Both the position numbers and the translations under genes were made by a program. A stretch of DNA of 64,000 nt from Spinellus fusiger. Taxonomy: Eukaryota; Mucoromycota; Mucoromycetes; Mucorales; Phycomycetaceae. Under the pieces are notes generated by a model that ran no database searches, was not told the DNA's origin, and saw only the letters and a list, made by a program, of their open reading frames with translations. The stretch spans positions 1 through 64,000 of the forward strand of contig JALLLS010000014.1 in the NCBI GenBank assembly GCA_025094145.1, written 5' to 3'. This document shows positions 10,720-21,590 of the stretch, piece after piece. Positions within the stretch are counted from its first letter, which is position 1. Every line of letters starts with the position of its first letter.

Positions 10720-11720
10720 TTTCAGATTTGGTTGTTTCTTAGTGCACTTGATGTTTTGGTGCAGTTACTGGGTGCTACCAAGGTAGCGATGTATTCTAAA
10801 GAAAGACAACCAGTCCATGTTGCTGATGTGTTCGCTATCATTGCTTTGTGAGTCCATCCCATCCCATAGTGTTGGATGGTATTTGGGATAGCAGAAACGT
10901 GGGCTGTTGTGTGAGCTGATCTTCACAGTTCAAGGATAAACAATGACTCATTGATTTCTTTTTGTTTTTTGTTTTGTTTATTATGATTACTATGAGAAGG
11001 ATGATGTTCTTTTATACTGTGTTTTCTATTCCACTGCATATATATATTCTTTTGCCATTTCATCCAACCTGTGCTTATAGACCGACAGAGTGGATTATGC
11101 ATCAGCTGCAATCAAAGCGACAATCATGCGATACAGATAGTAGAAGAAGCACTGTTGCATGTTATTAGACTATGGTCGCTCTTTACTACTTACAATAAGG
11201 TAAAAGGCAAGCTTAATAAAGCACTCCTTCTTATGGACAGACAGTGTACGGAAGATCTCTGTTGCATCGTACATGTGTCGGTTGTTGGTGACTCTATAGG
11301 CCAGAGAAAGACCGTCTTAGTGTTTCTTCTTTTATTCTTGCCACAGCCTATACACATAAGCATCACTTACTTTCTTATGTTATAGACGACAAGGGGCAGG
11401 TTGAGTAATAATGCAATCCAGCTACCATAAACAAGGAAGAGAAACGACAAAAAGGCATGAGCAGCCATTTCAGGCAGGACAAACTGTAAGAGTGGTAAGT
11501 CTCTGTGTTTTTTTTTCTTTTTCTTTCTATTCGTTCTTCTCTCTTACTTTATTCAGCTTGTTGCAAAGGTCAATAGGGTTAACATAGTCGCACTCGAGAT
11601 CAGAGAACATGATGACCTAAAAGAGAGTCAAGGCATACTATTTTATATACATTACTAAACTCGCTGCTCTTTTCTTTGTAGTGAGTGCAGACGAGCTGAT
11701 ATAGATATATATCTATATAG
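10720..11720 (+). other. Unassigned gene-like region with possible exons
   Basis: Several short open blocks are flanked by splice-like signals. 10726-10848 (ALDVLVQLLGATKVAMYS) ends at a gtgagt donor. A block after an AG at ~11082 reads TDRVDYASAAIKATIMRYR, followed by CCMLLDYGRSLLLTIR ending at a gtaaaa donor; the LDYG could be a Tudor-type strand. 11412-11489 (MQSSYHKQGRETTKRHE then FQAGQTVRV) ends at a gtaagt donor and continues after TTCAG at 11550 (LVAKVNRVNIVALEIRE). I could not join these into one frame or name a family. It may be a decayed or rapidly evolving gene. Confidence 0.25.
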
Positions 11721-12119
11721 ATATATAGATATAAAAGGATACAAAGAACACCATAGAAAACAACAGGAGTGCAGCCATAATGACTGCAAACAAAAACAAC
11801 ATTGCTCCGTCGACCATACTAAAGAAGAGGTGGAGAGAAGAGAAAGGACCAGCGCGTACTTTACAGCTCAAAAAGTGAATATCAAAAAAAGGAAAAAATA
11901 AAAATAAAAAGTAATCTCAGCTGGCTCCCTTGCTGACCTGATGGTCGATGACGTTCTTTCTTTCTGATAGTGTGGAAGGTGGGTGGGTGGATGGCTTGGG
12001 ATGCCTTGAGACGACTGCTCTTTTACTATCAAGACAAGGAAGAAGAGGAAGAAGAGGAAGAAGAAGAGGAAGAAATAATAATAGTAGTATATTCTCTCTC
12101 TTTATTCGTCCCTAGTTTA

Positions 12120-13216
12120 CTATACAATACGCTCCAATTCTCTAGCATAGGCTAATGTCTGAGTAATAATCTGTTCTTGGGGAATCTCTACTGCATTTGC
12201 ATCTTCTGCACCAAAGTAAATCTTCTGTTCTCCAGGCTTCACTTTCCAACCACGCTAATATACATAGATGATCAGCCCAATGCCAGTCTACGCGTCCCTC
12301 ACCTCATTAGCAAAGTTCAGCAGCTCCTCAGTATTCTTCAAGAACAACAGAGTACCAGCATCCTGGATAGGAAGTGACTCATAGGCCTTTTCACTACAGC
12401 CTGCAATCTCATTGCTGTTCCCTCATAAGTCGTTTACTCTCGCCTTTCCGAGTGATATGCCTTACCGAATTGTGTTGATCAATATATCATAAAAGAACAT
12501 GAACTCTTCTCCCTGGACTGTGCTTCTGGTACTCCATACTTTGTTATAGCTGCCCTCCATCAAGAACTGCTCCAGATCCACTGCCTGCTTAATAAACGTA
12601 TTCGACTGCAGCTGCTCAGGATCAATGGCCTCAAGAGCAGTGTGGAATTCAGAGAGTCTGTTCTGTGATAGCAGTCGAAGCAGATTCAATCCCATCAAGG
12701 GGTGCATTTGTGAAGAAGGAGGCAAGACAGATCTATCCACACCCATGTCTCTGATGAGTCTGTGGGTCTCTCTTGTAGGTTGTGTAGGTGGACTTACACT
12801 AAATCATAATAATAGGATCCAAGCTGTGAAATGTAGCGTTCAAAAGAAGTAATGTCCTTGACGCGTACACTGTAGTAGGCTCCTGTCTCCAATAACTCAC
12901 CTAGACAATAAGCCTCTGTCTGTTGTGGTATGACTTACGTGCTGCAAGAAGAGTGGCGGGATCAGTGTCAGGACGAGGTGTAAACACACCCAGTTCAGCC
13001 ATAGCCATCTATTAGTGTTGATGATGACGTTAGAGATAAACATACGCATATCTTCTCTTTCTTTCTCTTCGTTGTGGTCCAGAGCATGAGTTGGTGCTGG
13101 GACTGTACCTTGGATTGAGTCAGGAGTTGGTTGCATTTCTGTAGGTTAGGAGAGGCAGAACCTAGTTCAGCCTTGAGCTGGTCATGAAGAGTGTGGAGTT
13201 GTTGAGGGGTTGCCAT
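12120..13216 (-). CDS. RPN12: 26S proteasome regulatory particle subunit Rpn12 (PSMD8)
   Basis: Minus-strand exons are 13216-13109, 13008-12939, 12900-12798, 12771-12466, 12414-12303 and 12254-12120, giving 277 aa in one frame; yeast Rpn12 is 274 aa. All introns are GT-AG and 26-100 nt long. Diagnostic Rpn12 blocks are visible: RLIRDMGVDRSVLPPSSQ, LRLLSQNRLSEFHTALE, FLMEGSYNKVW, FFYDILINTIRNEIAGC, SEKAYESLPIQDA and WKVKPGEQKIYFG, with IPQEQIITQTLAYAREL at the C-terminus (CSN8/PSMD8/EIF3K family, PCI type). In the proteasome lid it is the last subunit to join during assembly (established). It has no close neighbour on either side, and the ATG at 13216 is the first in the open frame matching the family N-terminus. 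Confidence 0.95.
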
Positions 13217-13799
13217 TGCAGTAAAAAGACGCGGCCACACTGAGCAGTGCACACGTAATGAGAGAGAGCGGTCTGTATATCCTCACGTGATGTGACTGTC
13301 CACCCAACCCAGCACCTTGCTCAATTCTGGAGGGAGCCAAGAACAGTTTAGCTGTCCTACATTACTATAACCCGATAACTTGGGTCAAAGTCACTCATAC
13401 TAAAGAAGAAGAGAGCCCACCCGCCAGATGGTTGATCAGTGGAAAGAATGGACGCTTTATGTGACTATATAGAGATATAGACGTGTGATTATAGAAAGAA
13501 TAAGAGTACATTTATAGATAAAGGTACAGAAAAAGTAAAAGAAAAAGACACTGCTATTCTCCAATGGCCATTGTTTGGAGAGGAGAGTAAATTGTCACCA
13601 GCGTAAATGTTACTTGATGCTATCCCAACCACTTAGTCAATAGCATTCTAAAGGAATTGTGTGGATATCCAAGAGATAGAATTACTGTAACTTTTACTGT
13701 AATTCATCTCATCTCATATCAGCACCAACAAAGTACATGTCTTTCGATGTTTATGTAATGAATGAATATAAAGGAGTATCTCACATGTGCTAGGATACC
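13217..13799. other. Upstream region of RPN12, no gene seen
   Basis: Presumably contains the RPN12 promoter on the minus strand. CACGTG-like and CCAAT-like words are present but none is convincing. No open frame was recognised. Confidence 0.4.
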
Positions 13800-13867
13800 A
13801 AAATAAATGAATGAATAAATAGTATGAATAAATAGTATGAATAAATAAATAAATAGTATAAATAGTA

Positions 13868-13902
<35 letters not shown>

Positions 13903-13950
13903 ATAGTATAAATAGTATAAATAAATAAATAAATAAATAAATAAATAGTA

Positions 13951-13993
<43 letters not shown>

Positions 13994-14045
13994 ATAGTAT
14001 AAATAAATAAATAAATAGTATAAATAAATAAATAAATAAATAAAA

Positions 14046-14084
<39 letters not shown>

Positions 14085-14090
14085 ATAGTA

Positions 14091-14169
<79 letters not shown>

Positions 14170-14170
14170 A
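13800..14170. repeat. Long AAAT microsatellite with AAATAGTAT interruptions
   Basis: About 370 bp of tetranucleotide AAAT (ATTT) repeat, broken at irregular intervals by AGTAT-containing units. The minus strand is open only because the repeat encodes an endless Leu-Phe-Ile-Tyr pattern; it is not a gene. Confidence 0.95.
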
Positions 14171-15409
14171 GAATACATTAGATGTTTTCTTTCTGCCTTG
14201 GAATTAGATGACTACGAACCAATACACTACTGTTTGATGTCCTCACAAGAAATAAATATACATCAAATCACAACAAAAATAGGAAGCAATTTTATTCTGT
14301 TTGGTAGAATCAGATAAATGGTTAAAATAGCACTCTATTGATAGAAATAGTCCTTTAAAACCAATGTTTTAGTCTAGAGAGGCTTTTGCACCATCTAAAT
14401 TATAAACTGTTGATAGGTTCCATACAAACAAATGGACTTGGAATTTGCACACACACACACAAAGACAGAAAATCGTTTTTCTTTGCAAACACACTCCATC
14501 CAACTTTGAATGGTCTGAATGTTAGCATAGCATATAGTTATCTCTAGCCTTGTACTGTAGATCAGAACAAAAAGGATATCTACTGGCTGGTTCAATAAGT
14601 AGTCTTGATGAAGAATAGTAGTTTAGAGTGTGTGGATCAAAAAGAAGAATCTTCACTGTAGCATAAACAAAAGAACAGAGGGTTGTGCTGCTAAAGAAAG
14701 GTAATAAAATACACTCCATCGGTGGAAGATGTGCTTATTGTATGTTGGCAGGTAAAAAATAGACCTGATATTTCTTTTTTTTTCTTTTTTCTTTCTCTGT
14801 CTAAAGAGGCAAATCTCAGCCAAGAACATTCACAGGAGAAATCACCACTAAGAAAAATTAATTTGTTCCCAAAGGTCATTTAAATAACTTACCCACTCCC
14901 ATTGATTCTTCAGTTCTGATATGGATTACAGCCGAATTTCACACTAGAAAATGATATTCTTCCGTAACTGGGTTTGAATCCAGAAGATGATCAGAGCAGT
15001 GGTTCTCTCTCCACAGCCACAGCCACACTTTCTTCACTGTCACTGTCTGCTTTGGATTTCTGCAAGCCTTGTAGAACGGAGCTTCAACACGGGGACTGTC
15101 TTTTCATACCAGAGCCGCCCTGGTGCCCAAAGGAAAAGCACCAATCGACAGCGCTCCATGAGATGATCTACCCACCATAAATAGACAGAACAGAAAAATT
15201 AGGTGGGATCGACACATACCATTGGATGGGCAAGACTTACCGGCCATGTGTACCACCTGAACTTTTTCTGCGTTTTGTACAGCCCTAAATAGTCAGTCTC
15301 ACCTTGTGTTTTTTCTTTCTTTTTGCCCATCTTTTTTTTTTTCTCTTTCTCTTCTCTCTTTATTATTATTATTATTATTACTATTGCTACTATTACTATT
15401 ACTATTATT
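14171..15409. other. Intergenic region, no gene recognised
   Basis: No convincing coding sequence. The last ~100 bp are pyrimidine-rich and end in a TTATTA run just before the start codon of the next gene, which is consistent with a promoter/5'UTR. A short ACAC run lies at 14450. Confidence 0.4.
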
Positions 15410-16433
15410 ATGATTATGATGACTACTTATTCTACTTCTGCAAAGGGGAAAAAGCCCTACAAAAGTTGGCTAAAGGACGGTGTCAATGGGGGTCCTTCTT
15501 CTATGGATATTCTTGTCCACTGGTTGTCTGTCAAGGCCAACTATGCAAAGTGGAGAGGAGACGACAGCGAACGCACCCCTAAGAAGCTCCTTCTCGAGGG
15601 TATTATTGATAAAATGCGTGAGGCTGGCATTTACCACCGTCTTGCCAAGGATGTAGCCAGTAAGATTTCTACCCTCCAGAGCAATTATCGATCGGCAAGA
15701 GAGTGGAGCGAGACGGAAGGGGAAAAGCTGCGGAGTGCAGGTGCCAAAGAAGAATCACTTCATGGTAAACACAAATATATAAGCTAATAGACATCCATAT
15801 GTCTATGCAGAAAATGAGTGCTTGTATCATCCTTTACTAAATGGGAGTGTAGAAGAAATCCTAAAACGATTCCCTTATTGGGATGCCCTACGAGAGGTGT
15901 TTGGCAGCACACGTACAACCTCTTGGCCAATGTCCATCAGCAGTATTATGCATCGAGTAGAAGAAGACGAGTTGATGAAAGACCTTAAATACGAAGAGAA
16001 CTCCAACGAAGAAGATGGCTGTGACACAGATTCCATGTCTCCACCCAAGAGAAGTCGACACTCGAGTGAGGAGACGCCACCCCTCTCCTCCAACCTCACC
16101 ACCACAGTGACAGCAGGCAGTCCAGTGCTTATCCGCCCCCTACCACGCGTCGTACCTCTTCTTACACCACGCGGACAGAGCCATCTGGAGAAGAGGGACA
16201 CTCTCTTGGCCGAGTCGCTTGTCCAAGTCACACGGGAGAAGGAGGCAGGCAGGATGAAGCGTTCTCATGATATGCTGGAGTTCCTGAGGGAGAAGCGTCT
16301 GGAGAGAGAGAAGCTGCTGATCGAGAAGGAAAGAACGCGTCGAATGAAGGCAAAGGCTGACCTGGTGAAGAATCTTCTCGAAGCAGGATTCACAAAAGAA
16401 GAAATTACAGAGCAGCTCAAGGAGGCTTCATGA
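15410..16433 (+). CDS. Myb/SANT-like DNA-binding domain protein
   Basis: Two exons, 15410-15764 and 15811-16433, joined across a 46-nt GT-AG intron, give about 325 aa. Residues ~10-110 resemble a Myb/SANT-like helical domain (YKSWLKDG, KKLLLEGIIDKMREAGIYH, VASKISTLQSNYRSAREW), then a conserved tail RFPYWDALREVFGS. A disordered acidic/Ser-Pro linker with PPKRSRHS follows. The C-terminal third is a charged coiled coil (KEAGRMKRSHDMLEFLREKR) ending TKEEITEQLKEAS. Known families with this layout are DNA-binding factors or relatives of PIF/Harbinger Myb-like proteins; which applies here is inference. Start choice is uncertain: in-frame ATGs at 15410, 15416 and 15419 follow a TTA repeat. Confidence 0.75.
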
Positions 16434-18086
16434 TAGATTATTGGAGAACCGTCTTTAACGCATTCACTCATCTGCTTCTTTGTTACATTTTACATACAAC
16501 TCTTCATGGATTTCTCATTTCCACTTGTACCACATTTCTGTATTTTCCTCCCCATGTACAAATAAAATATTTTCTTTTTCTTTTTATATAGCAGTGTATT
16601 GTTATAGAGGTGGATCTGTTTCTTATTCATAGCAGGAGAGGGCCGTGGCTATAGATATATATTTATATTTATATTTATATTTATATTTATATCTAGAGAG
16701 AGAGAGAGAGAAGAGAATTTTGCACTCTCCTTGGCATAGAGTGCACACTATCTATCCACTGTCTACAAGGCAGTCTGTTGGAAGAATGGAAATGTATCTT
16801 TGACAGTTTTGACTTGTGATTTCTGTGTTTTTCGTTTCAATGGTTCAAATGATCAAACAATTGTAGAGTCATTTATAGAGACAGCTGTAAATAGCCTTGG
16901 AGATAAAGGAGGGTTCTTTAGGATGGAGTAGCTGGAGTGCTAGAATTCAACACAAGTAAGTGTTGGATATATAGGATTCTTTTCTTCTCCTATGAACTCT
17001 ATAATTATCTTTACTATTCCACACCATCAAAACACTGTCCATTGTCCAATAGGAACAGCCACGGCCATCTGGATCCACCTGCTAGTGTTATAATGATAAC
17101 TGGTAATTGCTATGTCTCTAGTAACTACTCTATGTCTCTAGTAACTAATCTCTATCTCTAGTAACTAATCTCTATCTCTCTAGTAATTACTCTATCTCTA
17201 GTAACTAATCTCTATCTCTCTAGTAATTACTCTATCTCTCTAGTAAAATGAATAAGGATCACTTGCTCTCTTTCAAAAAACAAAACAAAACTCCCTTGTC
17301 TAATGAATAGAATGTATTTGAAACAAGGGGTATAAATAGGTGATTTACAGTACTATTGAGTCTTTCCAATGCCAGGTCCAGCTGATGTGTCATCAATAGC
17401 CTTAGTTATATCCCCCTTTCCTAGATAAGCCCAGCCAAAATAAGACATGAGTGAGATGATCATTGGATAATAATAAAATAAGTAGGGTAGTTTGATCATT
17501 GGAGAATAGCAAAATAGGATCATTGGAGAATGAGATAATAAAAACCACCCACTTATACAGGTGTGACTGCCTTCACTCCACTGAATCCAACGGACTTTGT
17601 CTTTTATGAGCACATGGCTCTTCCCTACAAACTACCCTCTCCACTCTCCTTTCTAGTGCACAGAGACACAGTCACTTTGGCCACTCCATGCATTGGCTCT
17701 GTTGATTCCCAACCTAATGTTACTGTGTGCAGATGGGTGTGACGTTTCTCCTTTATTCACGTGCACTGTAGGTTGTGTGGATTCCATCTGTACGCATGGT
17801 TTTATCTCTTTTTTTCTTTTTTCTTTTATTGGACCACCTACAGTGTAGATTGCAGTCACCTTTCATGTGATTTTCATGCTGCTGTCCCTCTCATTTCTTT
17901 AAAACGAGAGGGCCTTTCTTTCCGTACCATTTCCCCTCTTTAAAGAGCAGTAGTGTAGATAGACCGTGCACCTGTAATTTCTACTTGAATTTTAATATTA
18001 TTGGCATTTGGCAGTAGTCTTTCTTACCTGTACACCAAAGTCCCTCCCTCTTTTTCTTCCTCTTCTTCCTTTCTCTTCTTTGCCCG
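16434..18086. other. Long intergenic region with simple repeats
   Basis: 1.65 kb with no gene recognised. It contains TATATT/AGAG simple repeats near 16650-16712 and the 17107-17247 minisatellite. A pyrimidine-rich stretch just before 18087 (CTTCTTCC repeats) is the likely PXMP4 leader. Confidence 0.45.
17107..17247. repeat. Minisatellite with CTCTATCTCTAGTAACTAAT units
   Basis: About seven tandem units of 18-22 bp, alternating between GTAACTAAT and GTAATTACT endings. There is no coding potential. The unit contains a CTAAT word but no larger structure. Confidence 0.8.
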
Positions 18087-18808
18087 ATGGACCTTCTCCG
18101 TGCCATTATTCTGGATCCACAGTACCATGACGTGTTGACTATTCTCAAAGGAGCACGTAATGGTATAGTCTATGGCGCCAAAGTGCGTTTTCCCCATGCC
18201 TTGGTGATGACGTTCATGTTCAAGTCTGGGTCGTAAGTGAGATAAGACCTGACCACCACTGATAAATAAGCCTAAAGAGCAAGTTAAAGAACATCTTCAT
18301 GGCGACAAAGCAACACGCACAGAACCTGGGCATGTTTGCTACCATCTACAAAACAGTGATGCTCCTGTTAAGAAATGCAAACCAAGGAAAGCAGGAGGAG
18401 TTCCATGCCTTTATTGCTGGTGCTATTGGAGGACTGATTGTCTTTAAGGATAACAAGAGCATCAACCAGCAGGTAATTCATTGCTGCTCTGGTATAGCAA
18501 AAGAGCAGCTGTAATAAGAGAGTGTCTTTTTCTTTTTTCTTTTTTCTTTAAAATCCATATAGATTATCCTCTATCTCTTCTCTCGGGTGGCTGTGGCTCT
18601 CGTTAAGCTGCCTGTCCATAAGAACTACATAAAGGAACCCAAGCACACCTTCCCTATCTTTGCTGCTGTAGTGTGGGGTATTGTCATGTGGTTATTCCAG
18701 CACGACGACTCCACACTCCAGTCCTCCCTGCGCTCTTCTATGGTGTACATCTACAGAGACTCCGATCATTGGACTTCTCTCAAGACCCTTCTCTGGCACA
18801 ATAAATAA
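18087..18808 (+). CDS. PXMP4: Peroxisomal membrane protein 4 (PMP24/PXMP4) homologue
   Basis: Exons 18087-18232, 18271-18472 and 18563-18808 give 197 aa, near the 212 aa of the human protein. Family blocks are clear: GIVYGAKVRFPHALVMTFMF, KNIFMATKQHAQNLGMFA, the glycine-rich HAFIAGAIGGLIVF membrane segment, YLFSRVAVALVKL, FAAVVWGIVMWLFQHD and STLQSSLRSSMVYIYRDSD. The family belongs to the Tim17/Tim22/Tim23/PMP24 superfamily and is an integral peroxisomal membrane protein; its exact transport role is unsettled. Introns are short with gtaagt/gtaatt donors. EXO1 follows about 300 bp downstream on the same strand. Confidence 0.93.
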
Positions 18809-19000
18809 GTCTCGAATGAGATGCCGCACTGTGACGCAGATTTCCCTTTTTGTTAGTCACTTGGGCCGGTGCCTTGCCTACAAACACAAGTTTCCTTTTT
18901 TTCTTTTCGTCTTCTCTTCTCCCTTTTCTTTGTTTCTCCCACTCGATTTATTGTTTGTCGTAGGGCGTGGCTGCTATATACTACCACCCTACTACTACTA

Positions 19001-19110
19001 TTGTTATTGTTTGGCTGCTATTGTTATTGTTTGGCTGCTATTGTTATTGTTTGGCTGCTATTGTTATTGCTATTGTTTGGCTGCTATTGACTGCTATTGA
19101 CTGCTATTTA
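19001..19110 (+). repeat. Tandem repeat ATTGTTATTGTTTGGCTGCT
   Basis: About four imperfect 20-bp units followed by shorter TGACTGCTAT units, ending 6 bp before the EXO1 start codon. It is therefore in the EXO1 5' leader or promoter. Confidence 0.85.
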
Positions 19111-19115
19111 TCACT

Positions 19116-21590
19116 ATGGGCATTAATGGTCTCCTTCCCATCTTCAAATGTGTACAGGAAGAGGTCCATCTGAGGGAGTATGGAGGGAAAACAGTCGCAG
19201 TCGATGGCAATGTGTGGCTCTATCGAGGACTTCTGTCTTGCATCTACGATCACGTCACAGATACCTATTGTGACAGGTAAACAGTCCCTTGGGTGAGGAA
19301 TCGATACTGATCTTTGGCAGATATCTCTTCTACTTTAAACGCTATCTGACATTGCTATTGAAGCACAATGTCAAGCCACTGATAGTATTCGATGGAAAAT
19401 CCTTGCCCATAAAACAACACACCCACACCCTACGAATCAAGTAAGTCCTACACTCCTTCCTTCCTTCTCATTCATATACATCCAAAGACGTCGACAAGAA
19501 GCACACGAAAAGGCCAATGCACTGATGAAAGAAGGAAAAGTGGTAGAGGCATCCAACTATTTCCGGAGAGCAATGTGTCCCAAACCAGAGATGATTGTAA
19601 GGGTCATCAAGGTAAGAAAAGAAAAGAAAAAAGATGGCATGGTACCTGTCAACACAATGCTTTGGATCTGACCTGGACTGTATTGATAGACACTGCAAAA
19701 GATGAACATTCCCTATGTACTCTCTCCTTATGAGGCGGATTCTCAGTTGGCTTATCTGGCAAAGACAAAGATGGTGGATGCTGTGATCAGTGAGGATTCT
19801 GATCTGTTGGTGTTTGGCTGCAGCACTGTACTTTATAAGATGGATGCTTCAGGGACCTCTTTTCAATTGAGACAAAAGGACCTGACACGGACAGATGAGC
19901 TTGATATTTCAGGATGGAGTCTAGAGAAGATACGGCGTATGTGTATTCTGTCAGGGTGTGACTACCTGCCCTCCTTGCCTGGCATTGGCATTAAGAGAGC
20001 CCATGGCTATATCAAGAGAAACACCACTATGGACGCAGTAAGTGTGGAGGAAAAGGAGTAGGAGGCATCAGCGTATAAATAACTCTGATTAGGTGTTTAG
20101 AGAATTACGACAGAATGGAAAGATGAAAGACCGTGATGACTATGAAGACCTTTTTAAAAAGGCAGAACAGGCTTTTCTATACCAGCATATATTTGATCCA
20201 GTAACAAGAACCTACACTTCATTGAGTGATGTTCCTGATACAATTGACATTCACTCTCTTGACTTTTTGGGGAAACGACCAGCATCTGTTGAGGAATTGG
20301 AAATTGAACTGTTCTCTGCAACTATTGAGTCGATCAGACTGCCACCAATGATCTTTTCAGGAAGTCTAAACAAAAGACAAAATATGAATACATCGATCAA
20401 GGAAGAGCTAGTGGATGATATTCTTCTTAAAGAAGGGCTAGTGGAGAGCATTCTTCTTAATGAAGAGCTGATTGAACTAGATGTGAAGAGTATCTTCAGT
20501 GAGGTGTTCATTAAACAAGTGGTCAAAGAAGAAGTGATCAAAGAAGAACCCCTTAGTGTTGTGCCTATCAAAGAAAAAACACAGGAAGTTACATTCATTA
20601 AAGAGGAGTCCCTTGATGTTGTACCTATCAAAGAAGAAGAACCACAGGAGGCTGTACCTATCAAAGAAGAAAACTCACAGGAAGCTGCACCTATCAAAGA
20701 AGAAGAAATACCCACAGTTATATCCATTGAAAAAGAAGAACCCCTTGGTGTTGTACCTGTTAAAAAAGAACCCCTTGGTGTTGTACCTGTTAAAAAAGAA
20801 CCTCTTGGTGTTATGTCTATTGCTGATATGTTTAGGGAAGTTCTGATCGAGAGCACTCCACACAAGACAGTGCCAACCAAAGAGAAGAAATCAAGAAAAC
20901 TAGTCGGCAAAAAGGCAACATCAGAAACAATGTTTATAGAATATGAACTACCAAAAAAGATACCTGCTAAGAAGACAGCCTACAAGGCAGCACTTACCAT
21001 GGAGAATCCATTGAATGCTGCACCCGTCGGTGAAAAGGGCATCCTAGGGGCAATGCATTTCAATAATAATGCAATGAAATCCAAGGCCTTTTACTCTTTG
21101 CCTTGTATGCAGGATGTACATATCAATGTTGAGCCAAGAGATGCCTCCTGCCTAACACACACACCTTCTAACAAAGTGACCGACATTAAAGACACCATAA
21201 CAAAGGTGTTTCCAATTGAGATGACAGCCTTTAACTCAATCATAGAGGGTAAAGAGAATATCTTTGTAAGTACATCACTTTTTCCATGCAGAGTACTAAT
21301 AGGAGAATGAACAGCCAAAGGTGAAGGATATGACTGAATCTCGTAAGAGGACTCTTGTCTTCAATTGCAGGACAGAGTCAATGACTAACAAACCGTCCAA
21401 TCCTTCCATGAGATCTCGAAACAAAGTTACTGCTGTGGATCTTGTCAACTTGTTCAGTGCTTCAAACGAGCCCTATGCTATTGGCAGAAAGATAAGAGAC
21501 GATCGTGCTGTTGTGACCATTGGTACTGTCAATCATCTTCTTAAGCCTGTGTCCGTCAATACATTCCCTACCCTGCCTTCTGCTCCATAG
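19116..21590 (+). CDS. EXO1: Exonuclease 1 (Rad2/XPG family) with SUMO-motif-rich tail
   Basis: Exons are 19116-19276, 19321-19440, 19488-19611, 19690-20037, 20093-21265 and probably 21303-21590 (about 737 aa). The XPG N-region starts MGINGLLP, with metal ligands at D30 (VAVDGNVW) and IVFDGK. The I-region has PYEADSQLAYL and SEDSDLL, and the H2TH segment has LSGCDYLPSLPGIGIKRA. These identify a 5'-3' exonuclease/flap nuclease of mismatch repair and end resection. The C-terminal half is disordered, rich in IKEE and VKKE repeats at 20398-20815. The last junction is less certain: 21266 gtaagt to an AG at 21302 keeps the frame open; without splicing the frame ends at 21310. Confidence 0.92.

Noticed and set aside
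13714..14178. 154-codon minus-strand open frame
   Set aside because: It is the AAAT microsatellite read as an endless Leu-Phe-Ile-Tyr pattern.
18869..19100. Plus-strand frames rich in VWLLLL
   Set aside because: Produced by the ATTGTTATTGTTTGGCTGCT tandem repeat upstream of EXO1.
20251..20910. 219-codon minus-strand frame opposite EXO1
   Set aside because: Mirror of the IKEE/VKKE repeats; the plus strand carries the nuclease and intact splice sites.
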